Part shown: positions 12,082 to 23,317 of the stretch, in pieces
Layout: each line of letters opens with the position of its first letter
Position numbering within the stretch: the stretch's first letter is position 1
Assembly: GCA_014904845.1 (NCBI GenBank)
Contig: MU119234.1
Coordinates: 248,001-312,000 of the forward strand
Direction: 5' to 3'
Length of the DNA stretch: 64,000 nucleotides
Origin: Acephala macrosclerotiorum
Lineage: Eukaryota; Ascomycota; Leotiomycetes; Helotiales; Mollisiaceae
The notes under the pieces: generated by a model
The model's database searches: none
Told to the model about the DNA's origin: nothing
The model's input: the letters and a program-made list of their open reading frames with translations, nothing else
Translations under genes and position numbers: made by a program

Positions 12082-13377
12082 TTAGCTTGCTCCAAGATCC
12101 GTTCCCTTCCCTTCATGGATAGCAATGCCATTGGTCTTTTCAGCGCAATTTTCCTTTCTCTTTTCCTTAGCAAGCCAGCTTTCCCTTTGCTCTCGACTTT
12201 CACTGTTAGGGTCAAGGTACGCTACAACGTCAGCATCGATCTGTCTATTCATCACAAAGACTTACGTTTCTCCCCAAACACAGTAGTCCTAACGCCAGTC
12301 CTCGAATTCGGAGGATAGTTTCCAGGAATAACACGATGAATCGTCACTCGATTATCCCATATCGCAACACTCCCAACAGCCCATTTCCACCTCACATAAT
12401 GATCATCAGCACTATGAATATGCAACTTAAAGAACTGCAACAATTGATCACTCTCTGCCTTCTTCAATTCCGCAAACCCAGTCACGAAACCGGGATTCAC
12501 GTTCAGCGCTTTGAGGCCTGTCACTGGATGGGTTCGGACGGCGGGGTGGTGAGTGTCAATTGGTGGGCGGTTGGGTTGGCCGCCCCAGGAGTCGATTATA
12601 GTATCGTCTAGATATTGTTAATTGATGGGAATGAGAGAGAAGGGAGGGGAAGAGTACATTGGAGACGAGAAGTGTGCACTGCGTGCAATCCATCAACAAA
12701 TTTCTTCAAGTGATCAGACAGGGCGTCGTAAAGCCCGTATTGAGAGACCCATGCTGTGTCTCCACCAATAGGAGGATGTTCTTCCATTCTCAACAACGAG
12801 TAGCTCGGAGCTTCATACTGTCAGCTTCCTCCTCAAGTCCATATCAAAGTTGCTCACGATTTATCTCAAAACTCGTATCAGCGTGAAACTCCGCATTGGG
12901 CCAAGGCGTATAATTCGAAACGTCCCTCCAATCAGCATTACTCCCCTTAATCGTAACATGTTTCTGATCTTTCTGTGCAGGATGCTTATCCAAGGTCCCA
13001 AAATGCTCGAAGAGCTCCACCTGCTTCTCAGTCGTCAAGTCTTGGTCTCTGAAGAATACTACCCCGCGTTCATTGACTAGAGCAGCCAATTCGTCCAGCT
13101 GCTTTCCATCAAGTTGTGAAAGTTGGACTCCTTGAAGTTCTGTACCGATAGATTCCGTTAAGTCCACGGCTTTGGCGACGGAAAACAAAGCTTTCTTCTC
13201 AGGATCAGCAAAGAATGCTCGATCTTTTGGAGGGATAATGAGTTCACGGAGTGGATCTGGAGGAACGTGCGCTGCGATTTTGGGGTTGAAGTGTGGATGG
13301 ATAATCGTGGGAAAGCCAGAGTCTGGGGAGATGTGTTTGTATGCCTCGAGACTGTCTTTCGGTTGTGGACGCGCCAT
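12082..13377 (-). CDS. TauD/TfdA-family Fe(II)/2-oxoglutarate dioxygenase
   Basis: Four exons, 13377-12858, 12810-12658, 12607-12266 and 12221-12082, with introns of 47, 50 and 44 nt, give 384 aa. The fold shows GVVFFRDQDLT, then FHADTSFE (the HxD iron-binding pair), EEHPPIGGDTAWVSQYGLYD, and the distal SVAIWDNRVTIHRV carrying the third iron ligand His. The last exon restores EKPYLDPNSESREQ, the usual ending of the fungal TauD-like dioxygenases, plus a charged tail. These enzymes oxidise sulfonates such as taurine or related small acids with 2-oxoglutarate. The length and all metal ligands fit an active enzyme; the substrate is not known. The neighbour on the same strand is a FAD monooxygenase. 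Confidence 0.9.
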
Positions 13378-13954
13378 TTTGAATTCGAATCCCGATGCAA
13401 ATAAACCGAAGAGTATGAGAGGTAGACGAGAATGTTCATGGGAGATACAAGTATATATGGGATGATAATGAGATCGAAGGAAACCACGTGGAACTGTCTT
13501 GCCTGATTGGTAAGTTGGATGTTGTGATATGCGGGATCGAAAACGCAATTCTGGTGAAGGTGGGGAGGCTTGAGATTGGGAGCCAATTGATCGTTATGGC
13601 CAAGTCATGACACGATTTGTGAACACTTATGGATGTACAGTTCCGATTTCAATGTCCAATCCGATTCTGATATCTGTCTCGGCCTGGATATAACGGAAGT
13701 GAGGTTTCTCGCTTGAGTTGATGCCTCCTTTCTTACCCCTCCATCCCTCCGGCTTGCAAACGTGAGCCTCTCAAAGACGAACAACGCTATAAACAAATTC
13801 CGAAACAAAAAGGAATTCCTGAAGGATTCGATACTACAGTGAAACAAATTTAGATCATGTCCTCTCTATTAGCACTGCACCATGCTCTTCCAGGTAATAA
13901 CGCAAGCCTTAACCCCGAACACAATGCTACACTGCAACCCTCCATCCAACTCCA
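13378..13954. other. Intergenic region between two minus-strand oxidoreductase genes
   Basis: This is the promoter of the TauD-like gene and the 3' end of the FAD monooxygenase gene. I see no gene here. Confidence 0.4.
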
Positions 13955-15186
13955 TCAATTGAACAACTTGTAAACAAAGAATCCCGAGTAAACAATTGCC
14001 ACAGCTAGGGGGTAAAACAAAGCCGGTGCCTCGTGCTTGATCTTAGCTAGAAGCCACCTCTCAACACTCGTCCTGGGTGCTCCAGGCGTCATGAACATCG
14101 CCTCCATCATATTCGCCGACATGGTCGCTGCGCCTTTCGCTCTCTTCCACATATCAACTTCAAAAACCCAGACGTTCTTGTCTAGCTCTTCCTTCCCCTT
14201 TCCTTTCACTACTTTGACAATTTGATCCGAGAGTCTGACCGAGTCTTCGAAAGCAATATTCACACCCTCTCCGCCAAACGGCGTGATGAGATGCGCTGCA
14301 TCGCCCAGAACCGTGATCCTAGGCCGGTGTCTCCACGTATACCCCACAGGAAGCATATACAAGCTCTTCCCAACAACTTTACTGTCCGCTTTATCAATGA
14401 TCCCCAACAATCTCTTATCCCAACCCTCGAATCTCTTCAACATCTCCCCAGTAGTTGTGATTTCCACCTCCTGCAACTCCTCCTGTGCAAACCCAATACT
14501 GACATCCACACTCCCATCAAACATCTGCTGCCCAATAATCGCACTCCCATCCCCATAAGAGAACAAATTCCCATGTTTGATAAGCCCAACAACTTCCGGT
14601 GCCTCAGTCCCAGCTTTCGGAATCGTAGTCCAGTATCTCGTAACACCAGAGTACAGTGGTTTAGTGTCATCGATCACAGCTCTCACTTTACTCCATGCCC
14701 CGTCTGCGCCGACGATGAGGTCGAACTCTTTTCCATCAATATTTCGAACTTCCCCGTTCTCGAAATGTAAGGAATGATCTTTCCCATCGACTTTCCTCAA
14801 CTTGTATCCCAGTTGGTGATCTCTTTCGGCAAGCTCTCCATCAACAACTGCCTCAACTGCGCCCTATCAATCTCGGGATTCCCCACTGTCTTACTTTCTA
14901 GAACTTTGAAATACGGCTTCATCTTCTTATCAACCACTTTCGTAGTCGCGCTATCATATCGAGCGTATTTCAAGAACTTATCGTACAGTCCCGATTTCTT
15001 CATTGCTTTCAGTCCGGTGCTGGGATGCAGGTCCAGGGTACCGCCTTGGGAGCGGTAGTCGGGTGTAGGTTCGGATTCGAAGATTGTGATTGTTACTTCG
15101 GAGGAAGAGAGGGATTGGAGGAGTAGACGTGCGAGCATGCAGCCTGCTGGGCCGGCACCGATGATGGCGATTTTGAGAGTCGCCAT
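13955..15186 (-). pseudogene. TetX-like FAD-dependent monooxygenase, one-base frameshift
   Basis: The N-terminal part (15186-14797) starts MATLKIAIIGAGPAGCMLAR, a clear GxGxxG FAD-binding motif. The C-terminal part (down to 13955) carries LIVGADGAWSKVR (the GADG motif) and VLGDAAHLITPFGGEGVNIA (the FAD GD motif) and ends in a hydrophobic helix. The two parts join in different frames at 14808-14810, inside a GGG run (coding strand), where one base appears missing. There is no room for an intron because the protein is otherwise contiguous. It could be a true null allele or a sequencing error in a short homopolymer. Family members hydroxylate aromatic or polyketide-type substrates. Total length about 410 aa is normal for the family. 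Confidence 0.82.
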
Positions 15187-16439
15187 CGCGGGGTCGCGAG
15201 TGGCGAGATATGACTAGAGTTGAGGGAAAAGAAGCAGAAAACAGGGAGAAAGAAAGGCGGCAAGGCCGTGACTTGTGAGATGGTAGGAGCGTTGGACGGG
15301 GTCTTGGCGGGCTTATATGTACAGTATAACGTTGACATCTTGCATTCCGCAATTGGGGGTGAACGACATATTTATAGCGGTGCATGGTTGCGCCGCTGAT
15401 GGTGGGGTCTATCGCAAGATCATGGTCTTTCGCGACCTACACGATGCATACGACCGAGTTTGATAACCTGCATCAGAAGTGGGTGATACCGCATAGAAAT
15501 TTTATGGAAACACCGTGGGAAGTAAGCAGTAATGAAGGCTCGATGAAAATAAAGGGGTGAAGCTCTCTCAGCCCTGGAATGTCCGCGGATGCCTGGGTGA
15601 CGACGTGTCAGCATGTGGGGCAGCCAATGGGACAAGAAGCGAATGCGAGAATAGATGATATTGTTCCTTGCATGGAATCTTGATGTTTCAAAAATTATGC
15701 TGCCAGCTTTTAATTCAATATTCTCGTGTGGTGTTGGTATTTTTGCTCGAGTGTTCCCACTAGAATACTCATTGCTACTGATGACTATAATTGTAGTACA
15801 CGGGCTAATAATCTCCTGACCCTAGAATCTTATTGAAGTTTTGAAACTTTTAATTCGACTTATATTTGGTCTTAGTAGATAAATGGTCTAAATATCTAGA
15901 AGGCATCTTCGACGAATAGATTCTTATTAATTATCAAAGGGGAGGGGTTAGTGAAATTCAGGGACTTCCGCGAGCTTCCCTTTAATCTCGCATATTAATA
16001 GCCAGAACAAAAAGGTTCGATCACAAAAATGGCAAGCTTATAGCAAGATTTCTTTCTCGAAGTCTCATAAGCACCAGTAGTAAAAGGTAATAGGGGCAGC
16101 GTTCAAGCAGGAGCTCAAGTTGGTGATACGTCTCACAAGCCACAAATGCCACAATTGAGCTCAACCCCGCTTCCGAAGCAGAAGGCGATAATAGCTTCGT
16201 CGTTTGCTCCGTGATGATTGGTCAAGTATTCCGCCAATCAGTACCCTACCCAACATTCCGGTTCATGCTGCTGAATAGTCGTTGGATGTTTTGCTACCCA
16301 ATAATATCATGCCACCTGGCCCGGTACTCACAGCATCGCCATGCAATTTCTTGGGTCAGCATTGCTACCGAGTCGTTATTTCGAGCTTAAGCTTTGAGGA
16401 AACTTGTTAATTATCGCTACCCCTTACTTTATATACAAA
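15187..16439. other. Intergenic region upstream of the NACHT gene
   Basis: It contains the promoter of the FAD monooxygenase (minus) and that of the NACHT-ankyrin gene (plus), with AT-rich tracts near 15680-15900. No gene is recognised. In-frame codons upstream of 16440 include no ATG. Confidence 0.4.
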
Positions 16440-19400
16440 ATGAAGGCTCGGGACAAAGTAAAAGGCTTCTTTCGACGTTTCAAACAACACGACAATTCAA
16501 GAGCTGTTCTAGAGGAGCGTCAGAAACTTCCTCAACAACCAGGCAACAATGATCCGTCAGAATCCTCGGCAAGCACCAAAGAACAGTCGGGCAGTCATGA
16601 TGTTCCGAGCTGTCCACGAGTGGAAAGAGACAAGCTAGTTCTCAGCTCTCACGATCCGGCCAGTGTAGGTTCGGAATGTACCTTGCAAACACAGCCAGCA
16701 GCCGAGAGATCGGAGCAAATGAAGACACCAATATTTCCTCCTATCTCTGAGCTTTGGGATGAAGCTTACGACCAAATTGAGCAGGACAAGGAGCTAATTT
16801 CCAAATATCATGAAGTTCTCAAAGCGACGCTGGAAGAAGGCGAGCTGTCATTGGAAAAGGGCCAGCGCCGCAAACAAATGGAAAAGGTAGCGTCGCTCAA
16901 AAGAAAGCAAGTCGAAGCCGGCCAGGCAAAGCTCAGGGTAGCGGCCGTAATTGATTCAGTTGTGACTATCATTGGGTGGAGTAAAGATTATGTCGCCACT
17001 GCTCTCGCACCTTCACCTCCCGCATCCATTGCATGGGCTGGGGTGTGTCTCTTGCTACCGGTTAGTCAGGACATATTCTCTTTTTAGTAAGAGATTTCTC
17101 TAACGAACTTCTTGCAGCTCTTGCTTAACTCTTCAGAGCAAGAGACATCCCGTCTGGCAGGGCTGACCGATATCGCAAGCATAATATGTGAGTGCTCAAT
17201 GCGAGAAGAGCTGTATCGCATGCGCTACGAGACAGACGATGGGAGGGAACTTCAGGAGGCGTTGGTTGCTTCTCACACGAACCTGAGAGATACCATGAGA
17301 ACTCTATACACACATATTCTGGAATTTCAGGCAACATATGTTTGTTATCTTTCAGGAAAGATGCTACATCGGCTTGCCAATGATATAACCAAGTGGTCTG
17401 ACTGGGATGGCCTGATAGAGAAGATCAGAGTGTCGAACACGAAACTCAACTCGTTGGACAAGCATTGGGCATCTCTCAGTAAGGAGGAGTGTTGGAGGCT
17501 GTGGCAAAAGCGGCTTGATCAGGACTCACGTAACCTGGAAGCAATTCAAGACAGGGTTGAGAAAATTCAAAGCAATTTTTTCAACGCCCAGACGGGCAAG
17601 GACCGGTCACAACTGTTACAGTGGCTGCGAGGCGTTGGAGAGAACGTCAGCGCCTTGGGGTACTACAACGGCTTTACTGAAAAGCGCGGTAAATTAGAAA
17701 CCGGGAACTGGCTTCTTGTCCATCCAGCTGTTCAGAAGTGGGAGAAAGGGTCAACCCAGTTTCTATGGCTTCACGGTAAAGGTATCTCTGTTTCACTTGC
17801 TGTCTCAACTGATATAACGCTGATGAAGCCTAGCTGGTACCGGAAAGTCGGTTCTAAGGTAACGGATACTTGGAGCCATTGAGTTATGTCTCTAATTGTT
17901 TAACAGTACTAAGGTGATCGACTACTTGCAAGGATCTGATAACCAGTACCCAAAGTCCGCGGTGGCATACTTCTACATCAGCTTTCAAGATCCAAGCACT
18001 CGGAGGAAAGCTAATATTGCAGCATCTTTGATGGTACAATTGTTAAGTCAACATCCTAGCACTCCGCAGTTCTTGCTCGATCTCTACCATAAGTACCACG
18101 TCTCCGGGCTGCCACATTCTCGGCTTGAAAACGGGCTTCGATCTGCGACACAAGAATTTCACAGAACTTATTTGATCATCGATGGACTCGATGAATGTCG
18201 AACTTCAGCATCAGACCTCGAAGAGCACGGTCCGGGGTTGGACGCCCAACAAGAACTTCTTGAATTCATCAAAACAGTTCATGGATGGAAGTTGAGTGGC
18301 ATCCACCTTCTGGTGACGAGCAGACCCGAGCAAGGAATCAAGGAAGCTTTGAACGACATTCTGGAAAGCCCCGAAGCCACAGTCGTTGATTTGGCAGCAC
18401 AGACATGTCTTGAGCAAATTAAGCAGGACATGAAAGTTTTTCTTGATGACAGGCTCCAAAGGAGAAAATTCAACGCCCAACGCAAAGCCCAAGTTTTGGA
18501 TAGCATTATATCGAAAGCTGACGGGATGTATGTCCTCTTTAACCAACTTCAATTTGTCGCCGTACACTGACAACTCTATTTCTGAGATAGGTTTCACTAC
18601 GCAGCTTTGCATGTGAGGCAGTTCACAACTGTGGAGACGAACGGTACTATCAACCAAAAGCTGAATCAGCTCCCAGATGGAATCGATGGTGCCTACAACA
18701 AAGTTCTTCTTACCGTACCCCAGCATGAGCTGGCTATCCGCGCGTTGACATGGGTTGCTTTTTCACCAAGCCCCCTTACTTTAGCCCAGCTTGCAGAAGC
18801 TATCCTCATTGACCTTGGAAGCCAAAATGACAAGAACCCGGCTTGCGATGATTATATCTCTGGGAAGAAATCTTGCGTACCACTCATTGATGATGATTAC
18901 AGACTCGACACTTCACAGATTCTTGACATCGTTCCTGGGTTGCTTGAGCATCGAGGCAGAACATTCGATGAGTGGGGATTAGAGATCCTCCAAGCACCAG
19001 ATTTCCTGAAATCCGATTCAGTTGTCGTTCTCAGTCATTTTTCGGTTTTGGAGTACTTGAAGTCAGCTGGAATCAGGGAAGGGCCAGTTGCCGAATTTGC
19101 GCTACATGAAGAGACTGCACGCACCAAACTTGCAGAAGCCTGTCTGCGGTACCACAGCTATGTTGCTCAACGCATGGAGCAGGGAAATGTAACCCGCGCA
19201 GAGTTTCCATTGATGCTTCAGGCCTACGTATTCGGACTACAACATGCCGAAATTGTAGGTCGACAGAAGTGGCCAGATACGTTACGAGACTTGATAAGAT
19301 ACACTTTCCAAAAAGGAGGAAAAGCGTTCGACCTATTGAAACAGCTGGATTCTCCCCTAAGAGAGACTGGTGCAAACTCGCCTCTTCAGTATGCAGTATC

Positions 19401-22322
19401 AGTCGGGTTTTGGGAAACAATGACATTCCTCATCGAAGAGAATGTGGAGCTGGATATAAGCTCGGTTGACACGGAATTTGGACGGACACCATTGTCCTGG
19501 GCCTCCGGGAAAGGTAGAGCTGATATCGTTAAGCTGCTTCTTCAGAAGGGGAGTAAAGTGGACTCGAGAAGCAAGTATGACAGGACACCGCTATCGTATG
19601 CTGCAGAAAACGGACATGAAGCCGTTGTCGGAATGTTACTTGACAATGGGGCTGAGGCCGACTCTCAGAACACGGGCGGTCAGACGCCGCTATGTTGGGC
19701 AGCTGCAAGAGGCCACATAAGCATCGTCAATCTACTACTGAGTAAAGGTGCCAATCCAGATTCAGGAGGCAAATACGGCCAAACCCCGTTGGCATGGGCA
19801 GCCGCGAATGGGCATGAAGATGTTGCGGATCTACTGATCAAGACCAAGCATGTCAATATAAATTCGAAAGACAACGAACATGGCCAGACACCTTTATCTT
19901 GGGCTGCCGCCAATGGTCATGAAGGTCTTGTTAAGCTTTTACTGAAGGAAGTGGACATCGAAGTTCAAACAAATGATAGCGCTGACCGTACTCCCTTGGC
20001 ATTGGCCGCCGCGAATGGCAACACAACAATCGTTGATTTGCTGCTTCGGTCTCTTCAAGAGAAGTACCGGGGTAGAAAGAAAGATGCAATGGCGCTATCC
20101 TGGGCTGCGGCAAACGGACATGATGCTGTTGTTGAGCGTTTGCTAGTGGAGGATATCACTGTAGTCAACACAAAAGATCCACAATACGGCAGAACACCAC
20201 TGGTTTGGGCTGCGGTAAATGGACATACATCTGTCGTCCAAAGACTACTGGATGTGGGTGCAACTATCGATGTGAACTCAAAAGACAAAAAAAGTCAGAC
20301 CGCGCTCTCTCTGGCACATGCGAATCAGCATGTGGCGATCATCAACTTGCTTCAAGGAGCTGTGGGAATGGAAGAGAGCTTTGCTAGTGGAGATGGCGGA
20401 GCAATTGTGCTGCTGGATGATACGCCAAGAAAGAAGATACCCGAGGCCGAACAGCAACAAATCACTTCGCCTTCTCTACAAATAGGATTAACCACTCTAT
20501 CTGGTCCAGAGACCCGTGTTGACGAAGAGGAGTACCAACCCCTGCCCTCACCCGATCGGACTAACATTCACAGTCTCGGACTCCCGGTTATAGCGGAAGA
20601 TGACGACAGGCAATTGGTAGACCTACTTCGTGAATTCGCGATCGAGGGTGGGGATAGAGACTTCACATATTTCTGGCCACTAAAGCTACTCCACCATATC
20701 CTACCCAGGACTCGAATTCTGACCCAAATAAGATCCTATACGGATCTTCCAGACGCAGACGCTTACGTGGATTATATTCGACCAGAAGAACCCCAGCTCG
20801 AGAGGCTTGAAACACTGTCATATCTCAAGATCTTCGCTATCTTACTTCTGCTTGACCGAGGAAACGAGATAGGTAATTTCGTTAACGCAAAGCTATCTGA
20901 TCAAAGTCTGCCTGTTCATATTCTCTCGAGAGTGGACCTGAAGTCCAAACAGTCAGACGGCTTCTCATGCGATACCCCGCCCTTCACAACTTGGAACGAC
21001 TACGACATAGAATATTTCAACAAATCGCAGTGGCGATTCCTTACTCCATATTTTGATCTGGACTCAGGCCGTCGGTCTAGAGTCTTCGTCTTTGACGAAA
21101 AGGCAGTCCTCCCTTGGCGCACGACAAATAGCCATGTGTTTGATCAAAAGATATTTCGCATTAAGATTGACCCTGCAAGCCATGGCTTTCAGGAGGTTAT
21201 TCAGCCCGTAAGTCGCCGTAACTAACAGAACTTAAGTGACTTAGCCATGCGACTGAATTATGTGTCTAGATTTGCTTAGTCAATGGGATGTTTAGCTTGA
21301 TGGAACTTCCATCTAGGATGGAGACGGTTCGCGAAACCGCAATGGCGGAATTAGGATTCCTCGATGGCAAGGTGCACGATCACCTCATACCACTTTTGGC
21401 CACCTTCAGTTTCGAGCGTCGGCAAAAGGGCTACTGTCTCTTCCCTTCCCCAAAATGTGATCTTGACCATTACTGGGTGGCTATTGAGCCTCAGCCAGAG
21501 ATGACTCTAAGCACAGTTCGGTGGGTCTATAGGCAATGCTCTGGAATCATAGCTGCCCTCGACACCATCCACAATCCACGTCACACCCTTAAAAATTCTC
21601 CGGACGTGTTTCGTGCCCCCAGACATACCGCAATTATGCCTAGTAATATCCTGTGGTTTGGTTCCTCTAAAGATCTAAGGGGTATTCTGGTCCTGTCGAA
21701 GATGATTTTGTCTCAAAGCAGCAGAGAGATCAGCCACTCAATGATCCCAAATTCGCGAAAACCTCAAACCTCTGGCTACCAGCCACCAGAAGTATATCTC
21801 GAAGATGGGCGACCGGTCATTAGGGCTTCAGACATCTGGGCAGTTGGCTGCGTCTTTTTGGAAATTCTCACATGGCTGTTAGGGGGCTCTGAGCTTCTCA
21901 AGAAATTCAAGCACCAGCGATATGCACAGCATGACTTTTCGGAGTTCCAAATTCGTCGATACCTTCCCCCGATACCAGACGACACGTTCTTCGAACTCAA
22001 AAGAGACGAAAGTCGGGTTGCTCCTCTTGCCAGAGTGAAGCTTCAAGTTACAGAGGTATGTGCCACGCACAGCCGTTAATACTTAGATGTTGCCTTTTTG
22101 TATGGGATAGGAGAATTACTAACAGCTGCTTTAACTTAGTGGTTCGACGAACTCCACAAGCACGAGAATTGCTCCCAGCTGATTCGCGATACTCTTGATG
22201 TTATCAAAACTGAGATGATTGTTGTTTCTCCCGAGGCTCGAAGTGAATCCGCAAAGCTGAGAAATACTTTCCGCATTTTTTCTAATCGTATCGACATCAG
22301 TGACGACCTGGACAAGGCTTGA
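16440..22322 (+). CDS. NACHT-ankyrin STAND protein with C-terminal pseudokinase module
   Basis: Seven exons: 16440-17060, 17118-17781, 17834-17858, 17907-18527, 18591-21207, 21270-22055 and 22140-22322. All are GT-AG and in frame, giving 1838 aa. Residues about 90-420 match the N-terminal domain of fungal NWD/NACHT proteins. Walker A is GKAGTGKS at 427-434, rebuilt by splicing around a 25-nt exon; Walker B is LIIDGLDE at 526-533. About ten ankyrin repeats follow (906-1240), with units such as GQTPLSWAAANGHEGLVKLL. From about 1320 there is a fungal kinase-like region. In place of the HxD catalytic Asp it has HTAIMPSN (1635-1642), and in place of DFG it has KMI (1660-1662), while PPE (1688-1690) and SDIWAVGCVFLE are kept. 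Such STAND proteins act in non-self recognition and cell death. No lesions are seen. Confidence 0.85.
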
Positions 22323-23317
22323 AAGTCGTTCCATATCGTGGGGCATAGTGAAGATTTCTGCCCACTCAAGCAGATTTCCACACATAAGATTCATGAGATG
22401 GTTGATTAAATTGTAACTCTTGAAACTGTAATTTCTTCTTTACGAGGCTAAAGACTGTGCGGGGAACAAGAAAAGCAACGGGCTATGGACTGAAGTTCTG
22501 TACTCTAATTGTCCTCCTAAAAATTGATGACGGGTCTACAATCGAGAGGTCTTTGACGTCCATACACTCAAGATACGACTGGGGGGTTTCGAAGAGTATC
22601 CCCATGCATTACATATGCAGCTGATGATTCAACAGGATTAGGAAATGTGGGGGGCTTTATAATTTGCTTGTATTGGGATTTTGTTGTGAGATGAGAATAG
22701 GATTTGCAATGCCATTAAAGTTCTCTTCTATAGGCAGGACATGGAAATGCAGCAAGCTAGACCCTAAGACGTCAATATGGGTTGACGGAAACTAGAAAGA
22801 AGAGCACATGTCTTGTCCCTGACTCCCTGAAACGGAGGGACACAATTGGATGTAGAAGTGAGTAATGCGAGGTATGACTTTGAAATACATCTATGTGTGA
22901 TATAATTACGAGTTGTCCCATTGCGTATAGGACAACAGAAAGGAAATCGAATCGGGATTGTGAATTAGTCTTTGGAGAACTTGAAAAATAACACGATATT
23001 GTCCCCGAATTGCCAGAACAATGAAGAGGCCGAGAACAGGTTATATAGTAAAAGTGACGAGATAAAAACTGGAGGAGGATTCAAAGGGTCAAGAAAGGCC
23101 CGTTCAGATGTCCCAGGACCTGAGGGACAATGAAGTTTAAAATATTACCATATTCTAGCTCTGGGGACTCTATACAATTATGCTCGCTGTCGTAAATGTT
23201 CCAGCCGTAGCCGGACATGCATCGTTATCGTGAAAAAGGAAACTCCACCGCTATGCTCCGTAAATACACATTTTGAACTCAAACAAGATTATCCCAGCAT
23301 ATTAGGGACATTACCCC
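22323..23317. other. Intergenic region, convergent 3' ends
   Basis: The 3' flanks of the NACHT gene and the minus-strand unknown gene meet here. No ORF of note and no repeat is recognised. Confidence 0.4.

Noticed and set aside
12082..15186. TauD dioxygenase plus FAD monooxygenase as a biosynthetic gene cluster
   Set aside because: Two adjacent oxidoreductases without any core enzyme (PKS, NRPS, terpene or RiPP) in reach do not support a cluster.
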